Source: Magnolia sinica
Taxonomy: Eukaryota; Streptophyta; Magnoliopsida; Magnoliales; Magnoliaceae
Length of the DNA stretch: 64,000 nt
Reading direction: 5' to 3'
NCBI RefSeq assembly: GCF_029962835.1
Contig: NC_080590.1
Location: forward strand, 63,982,001 to 64,046,000
Below are positions 47,885-56,580 of this stretch, one piece after another. Under the pieces are notes generated by a model, which saw only the letters and a list, made by a program, of their open reading frames with translations, had not been told where the DNA came from and did no database searches. Each line of letters opens with the position of its first letter. Position 1 is the stretch's first letter. The position numbers were made by a program, and so were the translations under genes.

Positions 47885-49297
47885 ATACGTGAGGCATCTA
47901 TCAGATTCAAACCCCCCATCAACATTGATTGGACAAAATCCATACAAGCAAAAAAGAAATGCATTGCATTTTCACCAACAAACTCAAAGCCCCTCTATCC
48001 AATGGATGCATGTTGAAAAATGCATGCGCCATGGATAATGCTATCAAGATTCAAGTAAAGACAATAATCAGCAAGTCTTATGCACCAATGAATTTTTTTC
48101 TTTATATGACCAAAAAATAACTTATTATACAATTGTTTGGTAACCAAAAAAATAAATAAGAAAAATATATTTTCCCTATTTACATTTCTTCCAAAAAATA
48201 AAAAATAAAAATAAATAAAATTCACATTGACTTCTTGGAAACTTCAAATGTGCACCTTATCTTTCTTCAACAGTCAGTAAGATTCATCATTCTAATCCTT
48301 GTGTGTAACAATGGAACCGAGCAGTTGCGATCACTTTGTCAACTGCAGGTCACCACAAGCATATCAATACTTGCAGAAATTGAATTTTTAAACAACGTTA
48401 TATCCATGAATGAAAATAGAATTTGAGAACTTAGAATGTTAGTAAATCAAAATGAGAATTCATCCTTAATCAACATAAGTTATAACCAAAGTGAGTATGT
48501 GGATTTAGGCCTTGCAAAGCCATCCCTTGTTCCAAATTTGCAGCACCAACAGAGCCTCTTAACCCATCTCATATACCATCCAACTAGTGGATGAGAGCCC
48601 ACCTGTTAATTGTGTAACACATCAAACCCATCCAAAGTTTGGGCCCACCATGAAGATCGCCTGCTATAAAAAATAGCCTGATCCACTAGTTAGGTGGGCC
48701 ACACCTGTACTCTGAATCAGATGGGCTTCTGTCCATTGCTATGGTGTAGCCCACCTGATGAGTGGATAGGCTTGGAGTTTGTGGAAGATGTTCCTCATTA
48801 TCAGGTGAACCTTTCAGACGGGTTGGATGTTGTATGTAATTGACAGGTTGGCACTTATCCTTGCATTAATTCCTCCCTCTGTTTGTGCGTGCAGAAGCGC
48901 ATTTGCAAAAATAAAATAATAAAATATAATATTATTCAACCATTTTGGTTTTCAAATCACAAGATAATGGAAATGGTTAAAAAAAATCCTTGCAGGTGGT
49001 CTTAGACAGTTATGCCATAAATGCAGTGTCTTCGGCATTAACTTAGGTCATTATTTTGCTAAAACATAAGACTAATACTGTATCAGGTTTCAAAGTTCGG
49101 ATTTTTTGTTTTCAAGAATGAAGGTGCAAATGAAATTTTCCAATAGAAGATCTGCCAAACCCAGCATGTATTCACCTCAGGGGGCAGCCATGCAAATTTC
49201 GTAATGCATGTGGGTTTCAGTCGCATATTGAGAAGTCATGGATGGATGTTACTTAGAAAGAAAGAAAGAAAAAAACCGAAATGTAACAGACTCACCA
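47885..49297. other. intergenic region 3' of the PQT3-like gene
   Basis: No exon was found on either strand that could extend the gene. It holds scattered MITE-like GTGGGCC phrases near 48590-48860 and AT-rich sequence. Any polyadenylation signal of the gene should be here, but no single site can be chosen. Confidence 0.45.
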
Positions 49298-49334
49298 TTA
49301 GCAGCTTTGCATGCTTGCTTCCTTTTCTTCATTC
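49298..49334 (-). CDS. PQT3-like last exon (tentative)
   Basis: Acceptor CACTACAG|GAATG. In the phase left by exon 9 it encodes RNEEKEASMQSC and a TAA at 49298-49300. In another frame the same bases read KKRKQACKAAN, a basic string that resembles family tails, followed by a good donor (AATG|GTGAGT at 49295). So either this is the true end or a frameshift has truncated the protein. Confidence 0.45.
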
Positions 49335-51281
49335 CTGTAGTGATTAGAAAAGGTCAGGAAACAACCACACACACACACACACACACAAAAACTTGTTATT
49401 TCATTTAAAATTGGCTGGTAATGGCTAAGCCTCAACATGCTCCTAATTCCCAGGTGAGCATGACTAACCTAACTGGGTCAAAAACTATCCCACAAACCAA
49501 AACAAAACGATTTTTAATATCGAATTCAATGCGTGAAAATTATTCACCTGGACCTCCAATGGGCAGGTTCTGCTGGACTCTCTTCGGCTAGAGGAGGAAC
49601 AACCCCCCACCATGCCGGTTCTTTCCTACTTACAGGCTCCACTGTCACTTCAGATTTTGTGGTATTTGCTGTCGTCTTACTTCTTTCCAAGGACTGATGG
49701 AGACTACCAATGGTAAGCTTCTCTTCATCCAAAGGTCTCTTTCTATTCCAAGTGTTATCTTTACGAAAAGGTGGTATGTGTTCTTCCTTCATAGGAGCAG
49801 AAAGAATGCACGAATTGCTCTCTGAGGAAAACAGGTGGGTTTATTATCACACCAGAAATATTATTTGAATCAGATAAACTGAAGGAGACGTGCTTCAGTG
49901 AAATGCAAACCTTGAACATTTGATAAGCTTCCAGCATTTTCTAGAGTACTACTGGTTGTCGACTCTAAAACACGGTTGATGGTCTCCCTGAGTGTCTTAT
50001 TGGGTGTCAGGCTATCTGCAAGGATATATGTGGCCCCACATGCACACATTGACTTTGAGATTGTGGTCCCTGATACTTGATTAAAAATGCACAGATAACT
50101 GAGAATTTACAGCACATCTAAAAAAATATTATAACTTAAGGCCTTAATCTTTAAATGCATCAACAAACATTGAATGAAAATACAAAAAACAACTGCCATG
50201 AAAAGTAAAGCACAATAGACCCCAACATTGTGTATCATGATGCTATTTTAAACCAGAGTTTCACATCTGTGCAAGGATCCCCCACTAAAAACTGAGTTTT
50301 GTAAAGCCCACCATTCCATTACCATCTGCAGGGCATCCAGGCCTTGAATCAGGTGGGCCCACTACATATATGATAGACCAAATATAATGCCAGTTCACTA
50401 ATCTGTTGGGGCCGCACGTGAACGTTTTGGCAGTTTTCATACAGAGATGGCCACCTTGATCTTCAGTCAGGTTGCCACACAAGAATGGCCAACCTAGTAC
50501 AAATCTCCGATGCCATGCGATGATGGCATGCGTGGCTGCATTGTGGGCTTCAAAGCTCATAAGACGCAAGCATTGTCAGCATGAAGTTTGTAATTTGGAA
50601 GTGGCTAGATCCCAGCACTGACAGAAGCAACGTACTTTTATTACGTAACAAGATAATAGAATTAAATTGGTTCTTTTGCATTGACTAGTGTCTTTGCTTC
50701 TTTTCCTTTTTATTTTTTGAAGAACTCTTTTCTTTTATTTTTAAAAGAGGAATTATAGAAATGGTTTAGGATGTGTTTGGCTGTTCCAAACTCAATGAAA
50801 TATTGCAGCAACTTAGACTGATAATAATGAAATTTCATGATATTTGGTGAGAACAGATGAAGTAATGCATAATTAACAACGTGCTCTATTGCAATTGAAA
50901 GCAGGTAACTAGTACGGCAGGGGGTAATGAAGTTGCCAAATTCAGTTAAAAATACAAAAAAAAAGAAAAAAAGAAAAAAAAGATCGCCAAATATAATATA
51001 AAATTGAAATTATTACTTCTAAAAAGAACCACAAAAGGGACAGTTCCAAAGATCAGAAAACTTACATTTGTTGCAGAAACTCCTGAAACAGCACTTGCCA
51101 GTCATGGCAGCATCTTTCATTACTTCTCTACACAGTGGGCAATGCAATTCTGGAGGAATATCACTGACAGATCGAGTTGAAGGTAACCCCTCAATCTCCT
51201 TCACAAAAGCATCATGCCTTTCAAAAGAGGAAATATCCACTTGCCTTGAGAGAGAGGGGGGGAGGGGGCGGGGCCGGTAGG

Positions 51282-51325
<44 letters not shown>

Positions 51326-53226
51326 CAGCTTACTCATTTGGCTTTACAACGGCAACAGCTCCACTTGGTAATGCATAGAGCCATCTGGAGTTTCCACTAG
51401 CATCGACCTTGGAATTCCAGTTGGATGTCAACCTTTTAATGTTGTAGCTAGGATCGCAATACTGAATAAAATGCCCGGGCGCTTTGCATCTATGACAGAT
51501 ATACCCTTGTGGAGGTATCTTGCGCTCCAACAATCCACCCCGACCTTCATATCAAGCAAAATTTTAAATGTTAGAACCAGAAAGAACTGCAACGATAATA
51601 GATTTATATATGAAAACTGAAAATAGAAAACAAGAAGATCCTCAGATTCAAAAAAGAAAAAAGAAAAAAAAGAGGTATATGCTGAACTGATGTGGAACAG
51701 GTTGTGGACGACTTCATGGATGGCTAGGATCGAAAGAAAACAGGGTGAAAAGCTCTATTGGCCTAAATGCCCACTATAGCTTTGGATGGCCATAACCTTG
51801 CGACAGGTTATTGGATTTGCATGTTCAACTGTCGTTGGAAAGCTATTGACCAGCCTACTATATGGTAATTGACGGGGTTGGTTAGACCAGAGGGATTTCT
51901 TTTAGAAAAAAGGCTGTTTTCAGGCTCAAATATGTATTTTAGCTTGCAACTTACTATTTTTAGTACGATAAGTTTTTGTTGTATTTAGGGGTTTCAGAGT
52001 CCTGTTGTCGTCCAAAGTCTCTTTTTAGTCATCTAGATACCTTTACTACTTTTAACAAGTTTACTATTTCAGAAAAATCTTCCCTTTTAAGTTGGATTAA
52101 GAGTCTAGACCCTCTTTGCTTATATAAGCGCATCAGATAGAATGTTTGTAAGCCATACACTTTCTTCATTCAATAACATTGGAGGAATGTGAGTTAACTT
52201 ACATCACATGCAAAGGACCCAAGGTGTTCGTGCTAACAATTAAAACAATTAAGGAACATTGGTACCAGTAATAAACACAGAGAAACAAGACATTAAATTC
52301 CATGGAACATACCAAACCATGTACCTTCACCATTCTATCACCCATAGCCCTTCCAAAGCCGCCTCCAAAACCAAAAGTTCCCTTTGTTTTCCTGTAAGAC
52401 GTATCTAGAACGGTGAAGACTGAGAGTGGAAGGAAAATAAAAAACATGTTGGCAATGGAAACACCACATCATATCCGAGAACAAATGAAAGGGACAAATG
52501 TCTCACCATTGCATGTCCAAAGCAGGTGTTTTGACTAATGCCTTGATCCTCCTATCTTCCTCAGCCTTCCTTAGATTAATTTCCACCTTCCTATCTTCCT
52601 TAGCCTTACTTTGATCATTTTGCACCAGATTGCTCAATTGCACTGGCAACACTTCTGGAATAGCAAAAAGATCATTCCCAAAATCATATCCTTCTGATTC
52701 TTCAGGCTGGAAAGCAAAACGAACAAATAATTATTTCAGATTTTCCACTTCCTATCATTCACTTGCAATCATAATAGAATAGAAAATTCTTCCAAAATCA
52801 GTGTCTAAAATGACATTGCCAAACCAATCCACTAAAGAGTCTTACGTTTAGAGATATCATGTCAGATGAATCAGCAACAGACACAGTGCTCTTAGAATTT
52901 GAAACTTCTTCTACCTTACTCTCTCTACGACCAGAAAACAGATTGAAGCTCTTAATTTCCTCTTTAGAAATAAAGACTCAAGTACCAAAAGAACTCTGAG
53001 AATGTAAGCCAGGGAAAAGAAAGGCCAAAACAGAATTCACTATTTCCAATGGGTTGAAAGTGAAACATGTATAAATGCATAGAAAACACTAAATGAATGA
53101 TCAAGATTCAGAGTGAGATGTATTACTCTTCTCGTTTTATAACAATGCGCAAGCGAGGCGGTCCGGGAACCCGGCAAACTGATACAGACGTATTTCTTGG
53201 TACCAGCATTTCTTCGTCAGAATAAT
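49298..53226 (-). CDS. PQT3-like: PQT3/RBBP6-like E3 ubiquitin ligase, exons 2-10 (5' partial)
   Basis: Minus-strand gene with nine exons joined in consistent phase (about 430 codons): 53226-53127, 52924-52846, 52706-52507, 52391-52318, 51544-51334, 51217-51066, 50075-49911, 49821-49548, 49334-49298. The product has the end of the DWNN ubiquitin-like domain (NTSVSVCRVPGPPR), a linker (GYDFGNDLFAIPEVLPVQ, KALVKTPALDMQW), a CCHC knuckle (CHRCKAPGHFIQYC) and a RING/U-box-like finger (LHCPLCREVMKDAAMTGKCC). This order is diagnostic of plant PQT3 and animal RBBP6 E3 ligases. Arabidopsis PQT3 is a negative regulator of oxidative-stress tolerance. Exon 1 with the DWNN start is absent from the window or lies beyond 64000. 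The predicted stop makes it shorter than typical family members. The RING is altered at the exon 6/7 junction. Confidence 0.87.
49548..49821 (-). CDS. PQT3-like exon 9
   Basis: Acceptor TTTTCCTCAG|AGAGC, donor GTCCAG|GTGAAT. It encodes ESNSCILSAPMKEEHIPPFR then a polar stretch (RKRPLDEEKLTIGS, SEVTVEPVSRKEPAWWGVVP). Low-complexity tail region after the RING, no domain. Confidence 0.75.
49911..50075 (-). CDS. PQT3-like exon 8, second half of RING
   Basis: Encodes ISKSMCACGATYILADSLTP and NKTLRETINRVLES, strongly conserved in PQT3 homologues. Acceptor AATCAAG|TATCAG (or six bases further, TATCAG|GGACC; both in phase). Either choice replaces the expected CIRDHI segment by LSGTTI or WTTI, so the zinc-binding Cys at the junction is not encoded. 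Donor TTCAAG|GTTTGC. Confidence 0.85.
50076..51065 (-). other. PQT3-like intron of about 1 kb
   Basis: AT-rich, with poly-T/A blocks (50700-50750, 50955-50985) and a GC-richer MITE-like part at 50285-50569 carrying GGTGGGCCCAC. No exon found. The ORF at 50285-50569 is not supported as a gene. Confidence 0.6.
51066..51217 (-). CDS. PQT3-like exon 7, first half of RING
   Basis: Encodes HDAFVKEIEGLPSTRSVSDI, PPELHCPLCREVMKDAAMTG and KCCFRSFCNK, ending with one base (T) of a split codon at donor AAAT|GTAAGT. It gives four clear zinc ligands and the SFCNK segment. Family members continue with C-IRD at this junction. Confidence 0.9.
51218..51333 (-). repeat. 116-bp intron made largely of (CT)n
   Basis: Between donor GA|GTAAGC and acceptor TTGAAAG|GCATG. 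On the plus strand it is a GA run (about 51283-51322) plus a G-rich block (GGGGGGAGGGGGCGGGGCCG). In the sense strand the CT/C-rich run may serve as an extended polypyrimidine tract. Confidence 0.85.
51334..51544 (-). CDS. PQT3-like exon 6, CCHC zinc knuckle
   Basis: Encodes RGGLLERKIPPQGYI, then CHRCKAPGHFIQYC (C-x2-C-x4-H-x4-C knuckle), DPSYNIKRLTSNW and the conserved WLYALPSGAVAVVKPNE. Acceptor ATATGAAG|GTCGGG, donor AATGA|GTAAGC. The PSGAVAVVKPNE block is nearly invariant in plant homologues. Confidence 0.9.
51545..52317 (-). other. PQT3-like intron with LTR-like insertion
   Basis: About 770 bp. The part 51688-52200 (plus strand) has GTTGTGGACGACTTCATGG, a TATA-like GCTTATATAAGCGCATC near 52118, and TTCATTCAATAACATTGG before its end, the pattern of a small copia or TRIM LTR. 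Ends and target duplication are not certain. Confidence 0.4.
52318..52391 (-). CDS. PQT3-like exon 5, glycine-rich
   Basis: Acceptor CTTACAG|GAAAAC. The donor CATG|GTTTGG is chosen because only it gives the right phase for exon 6; the stronger-looking AAG|GTACAT would shift the frame. It encodes KTKGTFGFGGGFGRAMGDRM VKVHG (split here), the Gly/Arg-rich run before the zinc knuckle. Confidence 0.68.
52507..52706 (-). CDS. PQT3-like exon 4
   Basis: Acceptor TTTCCAG|CCTGAAG, donor GCAATG|GTGAGA. It encodes PEESEGYDFGNDLFAIPEVL and ends RRIKALVKTPALDMQW, the conserved KALIDTPALDWQ-type segment of PQT3 proteins. A local repeat KAKEDRKVEINLRKAEEDRR has a duplicated lysine/glutamate unit. Confidence 0.87.
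52846..52924 (-). CDS. PQT3-like exon 3
   Basis: Acceptor GGTCGTAG|AGAGAG, donor CTAAAC|GTAAGA. It encodes ESKVEEVSNSKSTVSVADSS then DMISLN, the weakly conserved linker after DWNN. Phase joins exon 2 and exon 4 correctly. Confidence 0.75.
53127..53226 (-). CDS. PQT3-like exon 2, end of DWNN domain
   Basis: Acceptor ...GCTTCAG|ATTATTCTG, donor GAAGA|GTAATA. It encodes YSDEEMLVPRNTSVSVCRVP then PGPPRLRIVIKRE, the last strand of the DWNN domain. It starts with two bases of a split codon, so an exon ending in phase 1 must lie upstream. The nearest upstream sequence is a LINE tail and a copia element. Confidence 0.85.
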
Positions 53227-53344
53227 CTGAAGCAAAACAAAACATACCACAAAGACTATTTGAAAAAATACTACAGAGAGAATGTCTGAATAATGACACA
53301 TATTGCCAGTGAAATAAACTTATAGAGAAATCATCATCATTTAA

Positions 53345-53559
53345 ATGTTATGCGTCGGTGGAGTTGGTAGAAGTTGAAATCTCTAAAAGTACAATGGGAA
53401 GGTCCAACTGGACATGATGGAGGTAGTAAGAAAAAGACTTTACGACCTATGGTTTAACTGAAGTTATGGCCTTTGATAGAGTAGTATGGCAAAACTTGAA
53501 CTGTGTAACCGCCCCAATTAGTTGGAATAAGGTTTAGATGATGATAATGATGATGATGA
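53345..53559 (+). mobile_element. 3' end of a LINE (RTE-like), 5' truncated
   Basis: Reads GAGGTAGTAAGAAAAAGACT ... GGCCTTTGATAGAGTAGTAT, then AACCGCCCCAATTAGTTGGA and ATAAGGTTTAGATGATGAT with a GAT-repeat tail. The C-terminal motif and the phrase CCCCAATTAGTTGGAATAAGG before a trinucleotide tail are characteristic of plant RTE-type LINE ends. It lies upstream of exon 2 of the PQT3-like gene. Confidence 0.68.
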
Positions 53560-54037
53560 TGTCTATAGGGAAGCACGGAAGGTGAGCCCTCAAGATCTGA
53601 CGGTCTACACGAATTTCGGAACCTTTACAAAGCAGAAGATTGACGCTCCAACGGCCCGCCTATCTACTACTGGAGCAGATGGATCTGTTCACACCTCTGA
53701 TCCTACGGTAGAAGTGGCCCCAAATTGCGATCTATGGATTAGATCGTCCCAAGGACAAGCCAAAATGGACAGACTTACTATGCACACTATATCCCTCTCC
53801 GTATACTCTCGGTATTTCGTATATGATGATTTTAACGAGAGAGAGTCTCATCCATTTTATAGGAAGGCATGAGAGTTTGGATGAGACTATATCATCTGAT
53901 CTTATCCCTATCTCATATCATAAATCAAATTCAAAGTTGAATTTGAAATATAAAAGAAAAGGAAAAGGCCAGAAGAAGCATGGGACGTACCCACTAGTGA
54001 TTGCTCACCAGTGGGCCCCACTGGTCTAGGTCCGACA
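53560..54037 (-). mobile_element. putative 3' LTR of copia element
   Basis: In the minus sense TGTCGGACCTAGACC begins right after GAGTGGGAGA, a typical copia polypurine tract (54038-54047 on plus). It ends GCTTCCCTATAGACA at 53560. A TATA-like CCTATAAAATGG lies near 53860 in the right orientation. About 478 bp long. No similar sequence is seen at the other end of the copia element, so ownership is uncertain. Confidence 0.5.
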
Positions 54038-55218
54038 TCTCCCACTCAATCACATTGTGGGATAGATACAAAAATTTATCCATTTAATTCGCCTAATAAC
54101 AATCAAAGACCAAACATCGCGATCAAAAGAATTAGAGGCGTGGGACCAGCTGAATCACCATAATCTTCTCACAGGTGCTTAAGTACTAAGTGACCACCTA
54201 ACTAGTACTCAATAACCCAAGCTTTGCAATGCCTGTCCTAGTCCGCATGACCACACTGGATAGAGTTAACTCCCGATCTGGAGTACTCGGCCAACATATG
54301 CACTTATCCAACTTATCGAGTTATTCTGAAAATTTGATTTTTCACAAACTTCGACTGAAACCAATTTAAAGCAATACTTGTATATATATGCTTTTTAAGA
54401 AAAATATTGTTTGCAAAAGTCTAATAAAAATAACTCGATACTGCCGGCGGATAAGTCTTCAAGTGCGTATTTATAGTTCTAGAAACTTGGTATAGCTGTT
54501 ACGGGATCTTCCCCACGCAAATGTGTAATTTGAAATTAATTAACCGCTTTCCTAGCGTAACTGAGTCTGGCTAATCAGTACACTAAAGTAGCAACACTCA
54601 ATTTCATCCTCATATACACAAGAGCGGGGTAGCTCAGGACATAAAGAGTCACCTACGGGACTAGCTACTCGCACGTTGCAATGATTGAATTAAATCAAAG
54701 CAATCTGTAGGTAAAAGGTCCAGCACGTGACTATAATCCACGTCGTAAAGTAGACATTACTAGGAGAATGTCGGGTCTATAATATGTAGGTCATTCTACA
54801 TGAGGTACGACTCATCTCATAACCTCATAACCTGGCTCTAAATTCAGGCCATAACATTGATCGCATGTAATGGAATGGTGCGATTATGCTATTCGACTTT
54901 TTCAGTCTCATCTTCAATCTTTATAAGATTATAAACGGATACGACTCACTCATATCCCCATCCTTTATTATTCAAAATAAAGAGAAGTTCATACTTCAAT
55001 ATATAAACATGGCCCCGAATGTATCTCTCTTGTACATTCAAGGTTGGTCATCCCGTGCGAGTGGGTGACCGGCCTGTCGACAAAGATAGAAATCCTATAT
55101 GATCTTAAGGTAAATGCTAATGATCTACTTACCTAGTTTATATTAGTGTTTAATACTGAATAAATGGAATATATTATTTATTAATAAAAGATCAAATGTA
55201 TTACAAAACAAGTACATT
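54038..55218 (-). mobile_element. 3' non-coding region of copia element
   Basis: About 1.2 kb between the stop of copia pol and the putative 3' LTR. AT-rich, no ORF. Includes GTGACCGGCCTGTCGACAAA and several regularly spaced phrases but no recognised signal apart from the polypurine tract. Confidence 0.5.
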
Positions 55219-55714
55219 AGTTAAACTTTCCTCAATCCCATTTGCCTGATGTGAACCTGAAATAGATCTTTAGCTATAGGTTTCGTCATGGGATCAACCA
55301 TCATCTCCTTAGTAGGAATGAAGCTGAGGGCGACCTTTTTATCTCTCACTTAATCACGAACGTAATGATACTTGATCTCAATGTGCTTAGACTTCTGGTA
55401 GTGTTTAGAGTCCTTTGCCAAGTCAATGGTAGAAGTATTATCTATCTTCAGCGATATAAGCTGACGAACACTCGATACAACACCCAAACCTAATAGAAAT
55501 CTGTGAACCCATACACACTCTTGAATTGCAGCACAACATGCAATGTACTCGGCCTCCATAGATGAAAGAGCTGTGGATGTCTGTTTCTTACTCGACCATG
55601 AGATAGCTCCTTCTCCGAGTAAGAATACATACCTTGAAGTAGACTTTCCCTCGTCGGCGTCATTACCCCAAGCAACATCAGAATATCATTTGAGCTTAAG
55701 GCTTGTGCCTTCAT
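55219..55714 (-). pseudogene. copia RNase H (broken)
   Basis: The copia-type RNase H end: MEAEYIACCAAIQECVWVHR, KIDNTSTIDLAKDSKHYQKS, HIEIKYHYVRD, and a tail VDPMTKPIAKDLFQVHIRQM with GLRKV before the stop. Normal family text has SAKD/ALSSTEAEYIA and HxRxKHIDIRYH. At least two frameshifts or stops separate its parts (near 55350, 55560). It would have degraded RNA in the hybrid. Confidence 0.82.
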
Positions 55715-56015
55715 AACACAACATTAGGTCTTTTGTTCCTTTGAGATAGCGGAATATATGTTTGACGGCTTACCAATGAGACTGTCCCGAGTTACTCTGA
55801 TAACGGCTGACTATGCCAATTGTATAGCTAATATCCGGTCTGGTGCAAAGCATAGCATATATTAAGCTCCCTACTGTACTTGCATAAGGTACTGATGACA
55901 TAGCCAATTTCTCGGCTTTAGTCTAGGGACATGATTTCCTATCTAGCTTGATAGCTTTATCCATAGGGGTTTCAACAGCTTTTGAATTTTTCACCCTGAA
56001 CCGCTGTAAGATCTT

Positions 56016-56522
56016 TTATATATAGGTTGCTTGAGATAAGCTTAAAAATTTCTTAGGGCAATCCCTGATGATTTTTATCCCAAGAATAAAGTTGACTTTA
56101 CCAAGGTCTTTTATCTCAAAGTTCGAGAATAACCAATCTTTAATCAATATCAACAATTGCATGTCATTACCAGCTAACAGGATATCGTCTACATATAGAG
56201 ATAGTATCAGAAAAGATCTTCCAGACCATTTTATGTATACACAATAATCTTCTTCACTCATCGTGAATCCAAAAGTATTGATGACCAAGTGGAACCTCAT
56301 GTACCACTATCTTGAAGATTGCTTCAGCCCATAGATAGATTTCAACAACTTGTAGACTTTCCTTGGATGTTTTTTGTCTACATAACGTATGGGTTGTTGC
56401 ATGTATATCTTTTCATCCAAGTCACCATTTAAAAATGCGGTATTTACAACCATCTGATATAATTCTAAGTTTAAACTTGCGACAATGGATAAGATCATAC
56501 AGATTGAGGAGAACTTTGCCAC
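56016..56522 (-). pseudogene. copia reverse transcriptase (broken)
   Basis: RT pieces in order on the minus strand: MAKFSSICMILSIVASLNLE, LYQMVVNTAFLNGDL, VYKLLKSIYGLKQSSR, then (after a TGA or frameshift near 56303) MRFHLVINTFGFTMSEEDYC, YVDDILLAGND and KDLGKVNFILGIKIIRD. The YVDD catalytic pair is intact, but the first catalytic Asp (LYQMDVKTAFL in the family) reads Val. 55715-56015 continues toward RNase H with stops. The element could not have moved with this copy. Confidence 0.87.
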
Positions 56523-56580
56523 AGGTGAAAAGGTCTCCTCGTAATCAATGCCTTCTTGTTGTGTAAAACCTTTAGTAACT

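Noticed and set aside
50285-50569. 94-codon ORF in the PQT3-like intron
   Set aside because: Lies in an intron with MITE-like GGTGGGCCCAC sequence; no splice or domain support.
53582-53872. 96-codon plus-strand ORF
   Set aside because: Antisense to the putative copia LTR; no homology recognised.
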